From Paenibacillus sp. Soil522 (GTDB taxonomy: Bacteria; Bacillota; Bacilli; Paenibacillales; Paenibacillaceae): a stretch of 64,000 bases of DNA. Positions 52,781 to 61,479 of the stretch are shown piece by piece. Positions within the stretch are counted from its first letter, which is position 1, and each line of letters starts with the position of its first letter. Location: NCBI RefSeq assembly GCF_001428245.1, contig NZ_LMRV01000041.1, forward strand, positions 1-64,000, in the 5' to 3' direction. The notes beneath the pieces were generated by a model. It was not told where the DNA came from. It did no database searches and worked only from the letters and a program-made list of their open reading frames with translations. A program made the position numbers and the translations under genes.

Positions 52781-54763
52781 ATGTTACTATCCAATGCCCA
52801 AGTTCATGTATTTAAATCTATAGATGACAGTGGAGAAGTAACTATTGATCCCAAAGTCACTATACTTGTAGGACAAAACGAGTCTGGAAAGACCGCATTT
52901 TTACAAGCTCTTCACAAATCTGCTTCTGTTGAGTCAACCGTAAAGTTCAATATTACTGAGGATTATCCTCGTAAAAGCTTGAATGCATACGAGAAGGAAC
53001 ATACGGTGAACCCTGCTGTAGTCTCTGAATTGACTTATACGCTAAATGACGCCGAAATTCAAGATATTAATTCAGATTTGGGTTTCAAGTTAATCAATGA
53101 CCTCTCTTTTACAATAAAGTATAAGTATAATGAAAACTATACTGTTTCCATGTTCATACCTGAAAAACTATACGTGAGTGAATTAGTGAAAAAATCAAAA
53201 TTAACAACAGAGACAAGGGAATCTGTTAGTAAATCTGAAACAGTACGTTTCCTACTAAATAGTCTTCAAGATCTTGATCTAAACAGTGAAGAACAGGAGT
53301 TTTTTGACACTTTAAAGGAAAGGTTTACTGAAAATGATAAATGGAATAGCTTACTTAACCAATACATTTGGACAAAACATTTAGAGCCTCAAATTCCTCA
53401 ATTTCTCTACTTTGACGACTACAGAGTGTTATCGGGGAAGATTAATCTTCCTGAATTGCAAAGAAAGGTTGAAGCGAGTAAGAATGATCTAAATATTCTT
53501 AAGGATGAAGATAAGACGGCTCTTAGTTTGTTAAAGATGGCGGGTGTTGAATTATCTGATCTTAATAACTCTGCAGGGTATGAAAATATTAAGGCTAAAC
53601 TAGAATCAATATCAAACTCTATTACCGATAAGGTATTTGAATATTGGAGGCAAAATCAAGAACTTGACGTTGAATTTGATATTCGTCAAGATCCAAATGA
53701 TCAAGCACCTTACAACAGCGGAAATAACTTATACATTAGAATTAAGAATCGTAGGCATCGTGTAACAGTTCCTTTTAATCAAAGAAGTAAGGGGTTCATT
53801 TGGTTTTTTAGTTTTATAGTTTGGTTTGATAGTATTAAGGAACAAATGAAAACAAAGAAGGATCTTATTTTACTTCTTGATGAACCAGGGTTAAGTTTGC
53901 ATGCACTTGCTCAGGCTGATTTCCTTTATTATATAGATGCTTTAACGAAGAATCATCAAATCATATATACTACACATTCACCATTCATGGTTCCTAATGA
54001 TCGATTACATCAAGTTCGCATGGTAGAAGACAAGCAAAAAGATGGAACAAAAGTAACAAGTAATATTTCGTCTTCTGATCCAAAAACATTATTTCCTCTT
54101 CAAGCCGCCTTGGGCTATACTATTGCTCAGAACTTATTTATTTCCAAGAAAAATTTACTAGTAGAGGGACCAGCTGATCTTGTATATTTGAAATATTTTT
54201 CTACATTCCTCGAGTCAAAGAACAAAACTTACTTGTCATCTGAGATAACTATCATTCCTGCAGGTGGATTGGATAAATTAGTAACTTTTATTGCTTTATT
54301 GGGTGCAAATGATTTAGATATTACTGTTCTACATGATTATAGTAGTAAGCCGGATGTCCGGCTCGAGTCTTTAGTAAAGGGAAAAATAATTGGAAGCAAG
54401 TATATCTTAAATTATGCAAGTTTTAGAGATGAGAAGTCTAAAAGTTCGTCTTTGCAAAGTAGCGACGTAGAAGACATGTTGTCACCAAAATTGTATCTCA
54501 CCTTGTTTAATTCTGCGTACTGTAAAGAATTAAATGGAGTTGAGATTATCGAAGCTGATTTACCAGAGGGTGAGAGAATAGTCGACAGGTTAAATAGGTA
54601 CTTGAAAACCAAATCGATTATGTTAAGACCAAGTGGGGGGTTTAACCATTATCTTGTTGCAAATCATTTAGCAGTAAAACCACCAGTCTCAAGTAAAGTT
54701 GATTCTAAAACAATAGAACGTTTTCAGCAGTTGTTTGGAAAAGTTAATGAATTGCTATCTTAA
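52781..54763 (+). CDS. OLD-family AAA ATPase with TOPRIM-like nuclease domain
   Basis: 660 residues, ATG 52781 after AAGGGGA. Walker A is ILVGQNESGKTAFLQALH (about 28-45), a helical insert follows, and the ABC-type end has RSKGFIWFFSFIVW, then LILLLDEPGLSLHALAQADF (Walker B, about 366) and the TTHSPFMV His switch. The C-terminal TOPRIM region has LLVEGPADLVYLKYFS (metal Glu), IIPAGGLDKLV and TVLHDYSSKPD. OLD proteins are defence nucleases, as in Gabija and PARIS. No helicase partner lies beside it. Instead it is followed by a DGQHR-like and a HEPN-like gene. Confidence 0.85.
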   Translation: MLLSNAQVHVFKSIDDSGEVTIDPKVTILVGQNESGKTAFLQALHKSASVESTVKFNITEDYPRKSLNAYEKEHTVNPAVVSELTYTLNDAEIQDINSDLGFKLINDLSFTIKYKYNENYTVSMFIPEKLYVSELVKKSKLTTETRESVSKSETVRFLLNSLQDLDLNSEEQEFFDTLKERFTENDKWNSLLNQYIWTKHLEPQIPQFLYFDDYRVLSGKINLPELQRKVEASKNDLNILKDEDKTALSLLKMAGVELSDLNNSAGYENIKAKLESISNSITDKVFEYWRQNQELDVEFDIRQDPNDQAPYNSGNNLYIRIKNRRHRVTVPFNQRSKGFIWFFSFIVWFDSIKEQMKTKKDLILLLDEPGLSLHALAQADFLYYIDALTKNHQIIYTTHSPFMVPNDRLHQVRMVEDKQKDGTKVTSNISSSDPKTLFPLQAALGYTIAQNLFISKKNLLVEGPADLVYLKYFSTFLESKNKTYLSSEITIIPAGGLDKLVTFIALLGANDLDITVLHDYSSKPDVRLESLVKGKIIGSKYILNYASFRDEKSKSSSLQSSDVEDMLSPKLYLTLFNSAYCKELNGVEIIEADLPEGERIVDRLNRYLKTKSIMLRPSGGFNHYLVANHLAVKPPVSSKVDSKTIERFQQLFGKVNELLS

Positions 54764-54789
54764 TTTACAGAGAATGGAGATTGTTTATT

Positions 54790-56007
54790 TTGGCTATTAC
54801 AGTGCTTGATCGAGAATATGATGGAAGAACTAACTGCATATCAATAATTACTAAGATTAAATTAAAAGACTATGCACAGATTGTTAAGAAGGCCTTTGAA
54901 AATAATGGTAATATTGAAGGGCAAAGAGGGGTTATTTCGCGTTCCTCATCTGCTGTTAGAATTCGAGATAGGATGAATAAAGATTTTATAGCGGGCGCAA
55001 TTTTCCCTCCAGTTGTACTGGGTTTAATGACTGAAACGGATAAATACGAAGAACTTAGGGGATTAGAGAAAGAAGGGTTAGCGGACAAATTATTAGAGTT
55101 TATCGCTGAAAAAGAGTATAGTAATGTATCAATTGTCGATGGAATGCAGAGAAGTAATGTATATTTGAATCATATTAAAGGCAATGAGGACAGAGAGATC
55201 AGAGTTGAGATATGGGTGTCGCCAAATGTTGTTAAATTATTATATAGAATGTTGATTCTAAATACGGGACAAGTACCTTGGAATGTAAGGAGACAAATTG
55301 AAGTTGTTTACAGCCCACTCGTAAACACGTTGGAAGCGAAACTGTTTGAGGAATACCCTGAGTTAAATGGAAATGTAAATCTATTTGATGTTAACAGCAA
55401 TGGAAAGAGAACTGCAGCTGGCGAGTACCATAAGAACCAAATAGTTGAACTTTATCTTTCCTTTAACCTTAGGACAGAGAAAGTAGATGTACAGACGCAG
55501 CTTGCGGAGGATTTTCATAAAATAGATATGGTTGAGAGTTTAGAAAAAGAAGATGGATTTGATGTCTTTATAAGAGTATTTGCAAATCTGTGCAAACTAG
55601 ATTTAACATTTGGTGAATTTTTAGAATTGACTGAAGTGAAAGGCAGGTTTTTTGACGGCAAAGGTTTCTTCTCAAGTCATCCTGCGAGAGTTGGGTTTAT
55701 CGTAGCAGCTACTCAATTAATAATAGGTAAAATTATGCGCGATAAGGAAAAACCTGAGAGGGATAAAGCAATTGTATTATTCGAAGAAAATTGTCTGAGG
55801 TTAATACAAAAAATAGATTCTTTATCTGGAGACCCCGAGGCCCTCAAAAGATTTTTTGCATTTGATTATTTGGATGAATATTTGATGACTCTTCCGAAGT
55901 CAAAAGTTGGAGATGTTGAGAGGAAGGGATTTACAAATTGTATGACTGAAATACTCGCTGAAAAGGACGAGTATGTAAGCTTAGAGCCATATTGGAGAGC
56001 ATTTTAG
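54790..56007 (+). CDS. DGQHR/ParB-like protein of the defence cassette
   Basis: Start set at TTG 54790, 9 nt after GGAGA. TTG 54781 is too near that site. About 405 residues. The strand-turn SNVSIVDGMQRSNVYLNHIK (about 113-132), then VEIWVSPNVV and LILNTGQVPWNVRRQIEVVY, resemble DGQHR, DUF262 and ParB-like folds, in which a DGQxR loop binds a nucleotide or DNA. Here Gln-His is replaced by Met-Gln. The C-terminal half is helical and unassigned. The gene lies 26 nt after the OLD gene and 1 nt before the HEPN gene. Confidence 0.6.
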   Translation: MAITVLDREYDGRTNCISIITKIKLKDYAQIVKKAFENNGNIEGQRGVISRSSSAVRIRDRMNKDFIAGAIFPPVVLGLMTETDKYEELRGLEKEGLADKLLEFIAEKEYSNVSIVDGMQRSNVYLNHIKGNEDREIRVEIWVSPNVVKLLYRMLILNTGQVPWNVRRQIEVVYSPLVNTLEAKLFEEYPELNGNVNLFDVNSNGKRTAAGEYHKNQIVELYLSFNLRTEKVDVQTQLAEDFHKIDMVESLEKEDGFDVFIRVFANLCKLDLTFGEFLELTEVKGRFFDGKGFFSSHPARVGFIVAATQLIIGKIMRDKEKPERDKAIVLFEENCLRLIQKIDSLSGDPEALKRFFAFDYLDEYLMTLPKSKVGDVERKGFTNCMTEILAEKDEYVSLEPYWRAF

Positions 56008-56008
56008 T

Positions 56009-57130
56009 ATGAATAGAAATGCTATTGAATCAATTCGAAATATATTTGACTTACTTTATGAGCAAATCGGGGAAGAGGAAAGAGTGCGAGTAATAAATAG
56101 AGAAAGACGACTTTCTCCGCATCCAAAGTATCCAAGAGAAAATATCGATGCTTTTATAAGGTGCAAAATTACTAATGTTATCTATTTGCAAAGCACTACA
56201 ATTGTCGGTATTAATTACCATAATAATTCATTTGTATTGATTGCAGGACATAACGTTCCGGACACAAGTTTTGCAAAAGGAATTGGTAGAAAGATTACTT
56301 CTATTGATGAGGAAATAGTTGAAGGGTTATCATTAGCTGTTGTCTCGGAGAGATATTTAAAGATAAAGCGATTAGAGGGTGTGGATTTTCAACTTATAGA
56401 TCAAATATTCGGGCTCAATGATGGTAGATATTCATTTGAACAGATCAAATATTTCATCGAAGAATATGAGATTTGGGAAGTCGATCCAGATATATACGAT
56501 ATAGAAAACAAAGATCATCTCATTCGTATATATGCATGTCTCGTTATCGATGGAAAAATAAATAATTTAAAAAGTGATATTGTATTGGGACTTAGTGACT
56601 CATGTTTAATGGAAGTGAAGAAACTTATTGAAAACATAAACAGTGTATTCATTGTTGAAGTTTTATTAAGAGCTCTAACATCAAATCATTGGGAGCATAG
56701 TTTTTTAGAGTTTTATAGATGTTTAGAGAAAGTATTTACGGTATATTACATCGATCTCCTTAAGAATGGCCTAGGGGTAGATACTCCGAAAATCGAACAA
56801 GGATTAAATCAAATTGGGTTTAGATATGCTGAAAGCACGATTATTAATAAATTATTTCAATTAATTGAAACTAATTTTCCAGCTGTTGAAAGTATTATTG
56901 GAACGCTCGGAGTTTTGGACGAACAAATGGAAGTTGAGCAAGTTAAGGAGAATGCTGCAAAAAAATATTATGAATTGAGGTGTCGAATAGCGCATCTTAA
57001 GTACAGACATAACCATGTTAATCTTACTGATGTTCAATGGAATACAATAATTGAGAATTCATGCCTAATTATTGGCGAAATATATGACAGATTTTCCTCT
57101 TGTCTAAATGATCTTGTAGATGTTTCTTGA
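56009..57130 (+). CDS. HEPN-motif protein of the defence cassette
   Basis: 373 residues, ATG 56009 one base after the preceding stop, so translation is coupled. The N-terminal 190 residues form a mixed alpha/beta domain of unknown type (ITNVIYLQSTTIVGINYHNN). The C-terminal half is helical and ends with RCRIAH (about 324-329), which fits the R-x4-H catalytic motif of HEPN ribonucleases, followed by a long helix. ApeA-like defence proteins have a similar order. RNA cleavage upon phage infection is a reasonable inference. Confidence 0.6.
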   Translation: MNRNAIESIRNIFDLLYEQIGEEERVRVINRERRLSPHPKYPRENIDAFIRCKITNVIYLQSTTIVGINYHNNSFVLIAGHNVPDTSFAKGIGRKITSIDEEIVEGLSLAVVSERYLKIKRLEGVDFQLIDQIFGLNDGRYSFEQIKYFIEEYEIWEVDPDIYDIENKDHLIRIYACLVIDGKINNLKSDIVLGLSDSCLMEVKKLIENINSVFIVEVLLRALTSNHWEHSFLEFYRCLEKVFTVYYIDLLKNGLGVDTPKIEQGLNQIGFRYAESTIINKLFQLIETNFPAVESIIGTLGVLDEQMEVEQVKENAAKKYYELRCRIAHLKYRHNHVNLTDVQWNTIIENSCLIIGEIYDRFSSCLNDLVDVS

Positions 57131-57207
57131 CTTGAGATTCAGTCTAAAACTTTATCTTCACTGAATAAAAGCGCCATAACATCATTATGTCATCCTGAAC
57201 TTCTATG

Positions 57208-57247
57208 AACAAGCCCAATACCAATTAATTATGGTGTTGGGTTTGTT
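57208..57247 (+). terminator. terminator of the defence island
   Basis: AACAAGCCCAATACCA at 57208-57223 pairs with TGGTGTTGGGTTTGTT at 57232-57247 at 14 of 16 positions. It lies about 80 nt past the HEPN-gene stop. Confidence 0.75.
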
Positions 57248-57350
57248 CGTATTTTGTAATGATATGCACTGCGCCGACTGTCTATATAACGATCGTTTTT
57301 TAGACTTTTTATACCTTAGCTTAAAATGCCCCAAAATGATCATTGTTTTA

Positions 57351-57411
57351 GTCTATTAAATCGTCTATTATTCAAGGTGTATTAAATACACTAATCGAAG
57401 GTTTAATAGAC
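57351..57411. promoter_or_regulatory. res-like repeats before the serine recombinase
   Basis: GTCTATTA occurs at 57351-57358 and 57363-57370, and its complement TAATAGAC at 57404-57411, 17 nt before the gene. Resolvases of the Tn3/Tn552 type bind such repeats and also control their own promoter there. Confidence 0.5.
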
Positions 57412-57427
57412 AAAAGGGGAGTGGGAA

Positions 57428-57883
57428 ATGACTAAAGTTGGGTATGCACGTGTTTCGACTGCCGATCAGACCATGGATTTACAAATCGATTCTTTAAAGG
57501 CATCCGGATGTAAACGTATTTTCGAGGAAAAGGTCTCCGGGAAGAAAAGTGATCGACCTGAGTTAGCACGCTGCTTGGAGTACTTGCGTTCCGGGGATAC
57601 ATTAGTCATCTGGAAATTGGATCGCCTTGGTCGGACGACTAAGCAGTTAATCGAGCTTTCGCATGATCTTAAGGAAAGAGGAATTAGTCTGCAGATCATC
57701 ACACTGGGAGTAGATACCAGCACGCCGGCAGGCAAGCTTTTTTTTTTGCTATTATGGTTGGCTTGGCTGCGACTAGGAAAGTGTTACGATAGTTTTTGGG
57801 ATAGACACGGAGTTGTGGGCCTGCGCCAGTTTTATGAAAAATTGTCTTCTCGGGTCATCCAAACGGCCATTCTCGAAAGATAA
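57428..57883 (+). pseudogene. serine recombinase (resolvase/invertase), frameshifted and truncated
   Basis: ATG 57428 after AAAGGGGAG. The catalytic domain is clear: VGYARVSTADQTMDLQ (Ser nucleophile near 10), VSGKKSDRPELARCLEYLRS, LVIWKLDRLGRTTKQL, then LQIITLGVDTSTPAGKLFF. At a run of ten T (57738-57747) the frame slips. A shift restores FAIMVGLA, the usual next motif. Even so, the long helix and DNA-binding domain are missing (family about 185-200 residues). Inactive, and unlikely to resolve anything now. Confidence 0.85.
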
Positions 57884-58331
57884 AGGCATGAGGGTAGAGC
57901 TCTATCCTTCATTTCCGCTTTGCTCCAATCAAGGCTAACGTAGCAGGGCAGGGCATCATGCCTCCGATACTCTCCGGCAGCATGCCCATAGGCAGGAGCA
58001 CCGGTGGCATTCGCGTTCATCGGCCGCCGCAGGCTGCTCCGCTCCTGGTCGCTTTCAACCGCTGCATCCGTAGCGCATAACCTACTTGATTACGCGACAG
58101 AATTGCATTTAGGTGATGCTCGATCAAGATAGCGAAATCGAAATCTTAGATGATCTACTATTTACAGCTTGGGAATAGAGACTGCCACCGAGCTGTTTTT
58201 CTCGTTCCAAAAGGCAAACACCAGGATTTTATCCTGGTGTTTGTGATTAGTTCGGAGAATGTAACGAGCTGTATCCGCAGCTCCATTGAACAATTGTTTT
58301 TTAAATCTCACTTAACAAATTCCATCCTAAA
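57884..58331. other. gap with a hairpin, no gene recognised
   Basis: No supported coding region. At 58215-58243 CAAACACCAGGA and TCCTGGTGTTTG form a perfect 12-bp stem, 89 nt beyond the stop of the minus-strand subtilisin, likely its terminator. Confidence 0.55.
58215..58243. terminator. perfect hairpin downstream of the subtilisin gene
   Basis: Stem 58215-58226 with 58232-58243, loop TTTTA. Read on the minus strand it follows the S8 protease gene. Confidence 0.6.
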
Positions 58332-59480
58332 TTAATTTACTGTTAAAGCAGTTTTTGCATTATTTACAGCTTTATATGCGTTAACTAATCCATTCCCATA
58401 ATAGAAGGTATCTCCTAACACTGTAGCAGATTCATTTAATATTTTTCGTATCTGGAAATTGGATAATTCGGGGTTAACTTCCCATACTAGTGCTGCAACT
58501 CCTGTAACATGCGAAGATGCCATTGAAGTTCCACTATCATAACCATACCCACCGGGAACTGTACTTAGAATACTCATTCCTGGAGCCATTAATTCTAGCT
58601 CTTTTCCGACACTGGAAAATGTCGCTCTGCTGTTCTGCTGATCTACAGCGCCTACGGCAATAACTGAGTTATATTTAGCAGGGTATTGAATTGTCCCCCT
58701 TTTATCATAACCACTATTGCCAGCTGCAGCTAAAAGAAGAATACCCGAATTATATGCATGATCTATAGCCTTTTGTAAGGTACGAGATGCAGTACTACCA
58801 CCAATACTCATATTAATAATATCCATATGATTTGATATGGACCACTCTATGCCTGACACTACATCACTGTAACTCCCATTTCGATATTGATCTATTGCCT
58901 TAATTGCATAAAGATTTACTTGAGGGGAGACACCAATTACTCCAGACATATTATTAACGGCAGCGATTGTACCAGCTACATGAGTCCCATGTCCATTATC
59001 GTCCATATAACTCGAGGTTCCTTCAACAAAGGAAACGCCACCTTTAACTTGAAGATCTTCATGATTGTAATCAATTCCTGTATCTATAACCCCAACATTT
59101 ATTCCTGTACCAGTGACCCCTAATTGCTGAGCATCGATTCCGTTTACATCTAAAATTCCCCACGGTGTCTCTTGACCAATGGCCTGAACCATTCCATCTT
59201 CTTCTATATACTCGATATTAGGATTATTTGAAAGAGCTTGAGCCGCAGCGTCTGATAGTTTAGCCACTATAAGAGGCATGTATTTATAATGCCTTTTAAT
59301 TTCTCCTCCATGTGCCTTTACTATATTAGTATCTACGTTTGAGTTAAACGCAACAAAGTAACTCTTTTTGTGAGCAGCTGTACTGTGCTGAGCTTTGTAT
59401 CCTGCTGCAGAGCTAGTTGTTGAGATGAGAGTAAGTATAACAATAATTGTTGAGAATATGGATACCAATACTCTTTTCAA
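58332..59480 (-). CDS. secreted subtilisin-type S8 protease
   Basis: 382 residues, ATG 59480 on the minus strand with GGGAGAG nearby. Signal peptide (1-26), then an I9-type inhibitory propeptide (SYFVAFNSNVDTNIVKAHGG, ending IEYIEEDGMVQAI). The mature enzyme has the full triad: Asp in GVIDTGIDYNHED, His in DDNGHGTHVAGTIAA, oxyanion Asn in AAAGNSGYD and Ser in SGTSMASSHVTG. It should be exported, self-processed and degrade proteins outside. Length and order are standard for bacillar subtilisins. Confidence 0.95.
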   Translation of the reverse strand: MKRVLVSIFSTIIVILTLISTTSSAAGYKAQHSTAAHKKSYFVAFNSNVDTNIVKAHGGEIKRHYKYMPLIVAKLSDAAAQALSNNPNIEYIEEDGMVQAIGQETPWGILDVNGIDAQQLGVTGTGINVGVIDTGIDYNHEDLQVKGGVSFVEGTSSYMDDNGHGTHVAGTIAAVNNMSGVIGVSPQVNLYAIKAIDQYRNGSYSDVVSGIEWSISNHMDIINMSIGGSTASRTLQKAIDHAYNSGILLLAAAGNSGYDKRGTIQYPAKYNSVIAVGAVDQQNSRATFSSVGKELELMAPGMSILSTVPGGYGYDSGTSMASSHVTGVAALVWEVNPELSNFQIRKILNESATVLGDTFYYGNGLVNAYKAVNNAKTALTVN

Positions 59481-60131
59481 ATTTATCTCTCCCTAAATTA
59501 TATTAGATTCCTTATAAGCAATAATTCCATTTAAATCAATAATAAATAAACTAATTAATAAAAAAAGATTAAGAAGTAATTTTAAACATTTAAATTATCT
59601 CCCCCTAAATTAATCTGTAATAACAGCATATAGTTTAACACATATATCTGGTAATAAAGAGATAATATTTTAGACATAAAACGTCATTATCTCTTATATA
59701 CATCGATTTAAAATAGTCAGATATAACTATATACATTAATTAAATTCAGGTTATAAAAGATATTAGTGTAATTTAATGGACAATATGCACTATTTATTAA
59801 TATTAGTACAGATGTTACTCTAAGTTTCTGCCAGCAAAACGCCGATTTACAACGTTTAGAAGTTTTGAACACAAAAATTGCAGCTGCACTAATTACATTG
59901 TTCGGCTTATGCCCGTTACGCGATGGCTGCTACAAACCAGAGTCCAGAAGCAAGACGTACTCCATCCGGATCATCGCCGAGAACTTCAAAGAGGGGTAGG
60001 GCCAGCAGAACGCGAAAATCGTACGTTAGCAATTGTGTTGCATACTGATTCGACCATTACACGCAAAATTGTGTTGCATCACGGCATCAAATCGGTTGCA
60101 AATGGGTAATGTTACGCAACACAATTGACTT
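59481..60131. other. AT-rich gap with an IS-end-like repeat cluster
   Basis: No intact gene. From about 59820 the base composition changes to a foreign-looking segment. AATTGTGTTGCAT occurs at 60031-60043 and 60067-60079, and the complement-like ACGCAACACAATTG at 60114-60126, right at the point where subtilisin homology begins. The cluster looks like insertion-sequence ends without a transposase. A 66-codon frame at 59909 is unassigned. Confidence 0.5.
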
Positions 60132-60530
60132 TATAGTGCTGGAATATTGTTAGTAGCATCAGCAGGTAATAACGGATATAGTCCTACCTCTAACATCGGA
60201 TATCCAGCAGCTTTTGAAAATGTAATTGCAGTAGGAGCTATTGACCAACTCAATAAAAGGTATGTGTTATCGAGTGTTGGATATGATTTAGAACTGGTCG
60301 CACCAGGGGTCGATATTTTAAGCACTGCCATTGGCGGCTATAGAACTAGTAGCGGGACATCTATGGCTTCCGCTTATGCAACTGGCGCTGCGGCAATAAT
60401 ATGGTCTGCCGATATTCAAATGGATAATTTAGAAATTCGAACTAAATTGAGAAACTCAGCTAGAAATTTAGGAGATACATATTCCTATGGTAATGGTTTG
60501 ATTAGCGTCAAAGACGCCCTGCAGTATTGA
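60132..60530 (+). pseudogene. S8 protease, C-terminal fragment
   Basis: From about 60132 the frame reads YSAGILLVASAGNNGYSPTS, VIAVGAIDQLN, LELVAPGVDILSTAIGGY, and the Ser motif SSGTSMASAYATGAAA, ending at 60530. It equals the last third of a subtilisin, close to the intact minus-strand gene but not identical. The signal peptide, propeptide, Asp and His motifs are gone. Homology starts immediately after the IS-like repeats, so an insertion or deletion removed the 5' part. Confidence 0.85.
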
Positions 60531-60587
60531 ACCTTGTTGTAAAGAGTAGGCGCCGACTCTTTATATATAAAACTTGGAGGTCTATTC

Positions 60588-61217
60588 ATGAAAAAGATTT
60601 TGACAGTAGCAAGTGGGCTTTTACTTTCATTAAGCATCAGCACGTCAGTTTTTGCTACAGAAGATGTATTTCACAATTACGCTCCACAAGAGGTTACAAT
60701 TAATGACCAGCTTTATATTGACAACATCCCAGTGCTTTCAGAAAAAGATATTAAAAAACTGGATAACATCCAAAAGGAAAATTCAGGTAAAGAAAAAACA
60801 ACAAAAGATGATGTTACGGTACAAGGTTGGAACTCATGGACTCAGACTGGTAGCTCTTATTATTATACAGGGCATGATTGGCATCGTATGAATTTCTATG
60901 GAACGGTTCCTACTTCGGTAGTTTTGGAAACCTCATCATTTACAAATGCATCAATAACTGGTTCGGCAGAATACAATTTCGCAACAGTGGCGCAGGCTTC
61001 GATGTCTATAACCATTGGTAAGGAGTGGGGTAAAAAAGTTACTTATACAGTAGTCCCACAGAAATACTATTCGTATGAATTAAAAAGCGCTAACAAAGTC
61101 TTACAAAGAAATTATGAATATACTCATGATGGTTTGTTTTCCAACCCAATCTATTATGCATCAAGCCATGATAGTGCAGGTGTAGAGCAATGGTTTTGGG
61201 GTAACCCGAACACTTAA
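60588..61217 (+). CDS. secreted protein, function unknown
   Basis: 209 residues, ATG 60588 after TTGGAGG. Clear signal peptide ending SVFA (about 24). A charged linker (KEKTTKDD) follows, then a beta-rich domain with many Tyr, Trp, Ser and Thr (GWNSWTQTGSSYYYTGHDWH, YNFATVAQASMSITIGKEWG). It has no Cys and no anchor. It follows the truncated protease gene and is ended by its own hairpin. Possibly an extracellular binding or toxin-like protein. No family recognised. Confidence 0.65.
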   Translation: MKKILTVASGLLLSLSISTSVFATEDVFHNYAPQEVTINDQLYIDNIPVLSEKDIKKLDNIQKENSGKEKTTKDDVTVQGWNSWTQTGSSYYYTGHDWHRMNFYGTVPTSVVLETSSFTNASITGSAEYNFATVAQASMSITIGKEWGKKVTYTVVPQKYYSYELKSANKVLQRNYEYTHDGLFSNPIYYASSHDSAGVEQWFWGNPNT

Positions 61218-61231
61218 GTTGTAAATTAGTG

Positions 61232-61268
61232 AATAGCGTTGCTAGCTAATTATAGTAGCAACGCTATT
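61232..61268 (+). terminator. terminator of the secreted-protein gene
   Basis: AATAGCGTTGCT at 61232-61243 pairs perfectly with AGCAACGCTATT at 61257-61268, 15 nt after the stop. Confidence 0.8.
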
Positions 61269-61479
61269 AAATTATTAAGTAAGTTTCTAAGTTGCAACTC
61301 AGTTTAGAATAAAAGCTATAATAGTGAAGTATCATAAACTTCAAAGAAAAATGTTTGTCATTGCCTGTTAGCGATATGGGCGGATTGAACTTGATGATCT
61401 ATATATTTTGCGGGAATATGTATTTGTGTCCTTTATCAAGCCAAGTAATAATATAGTAGATGATATAAGGAGATTTAAT

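Noticed and set aside
57832..58020. Minus-strand frame starting MNANATGAPAYG
   Set aside because: No ribosome site and no recognisable family. It runs into the recombinase remnant.
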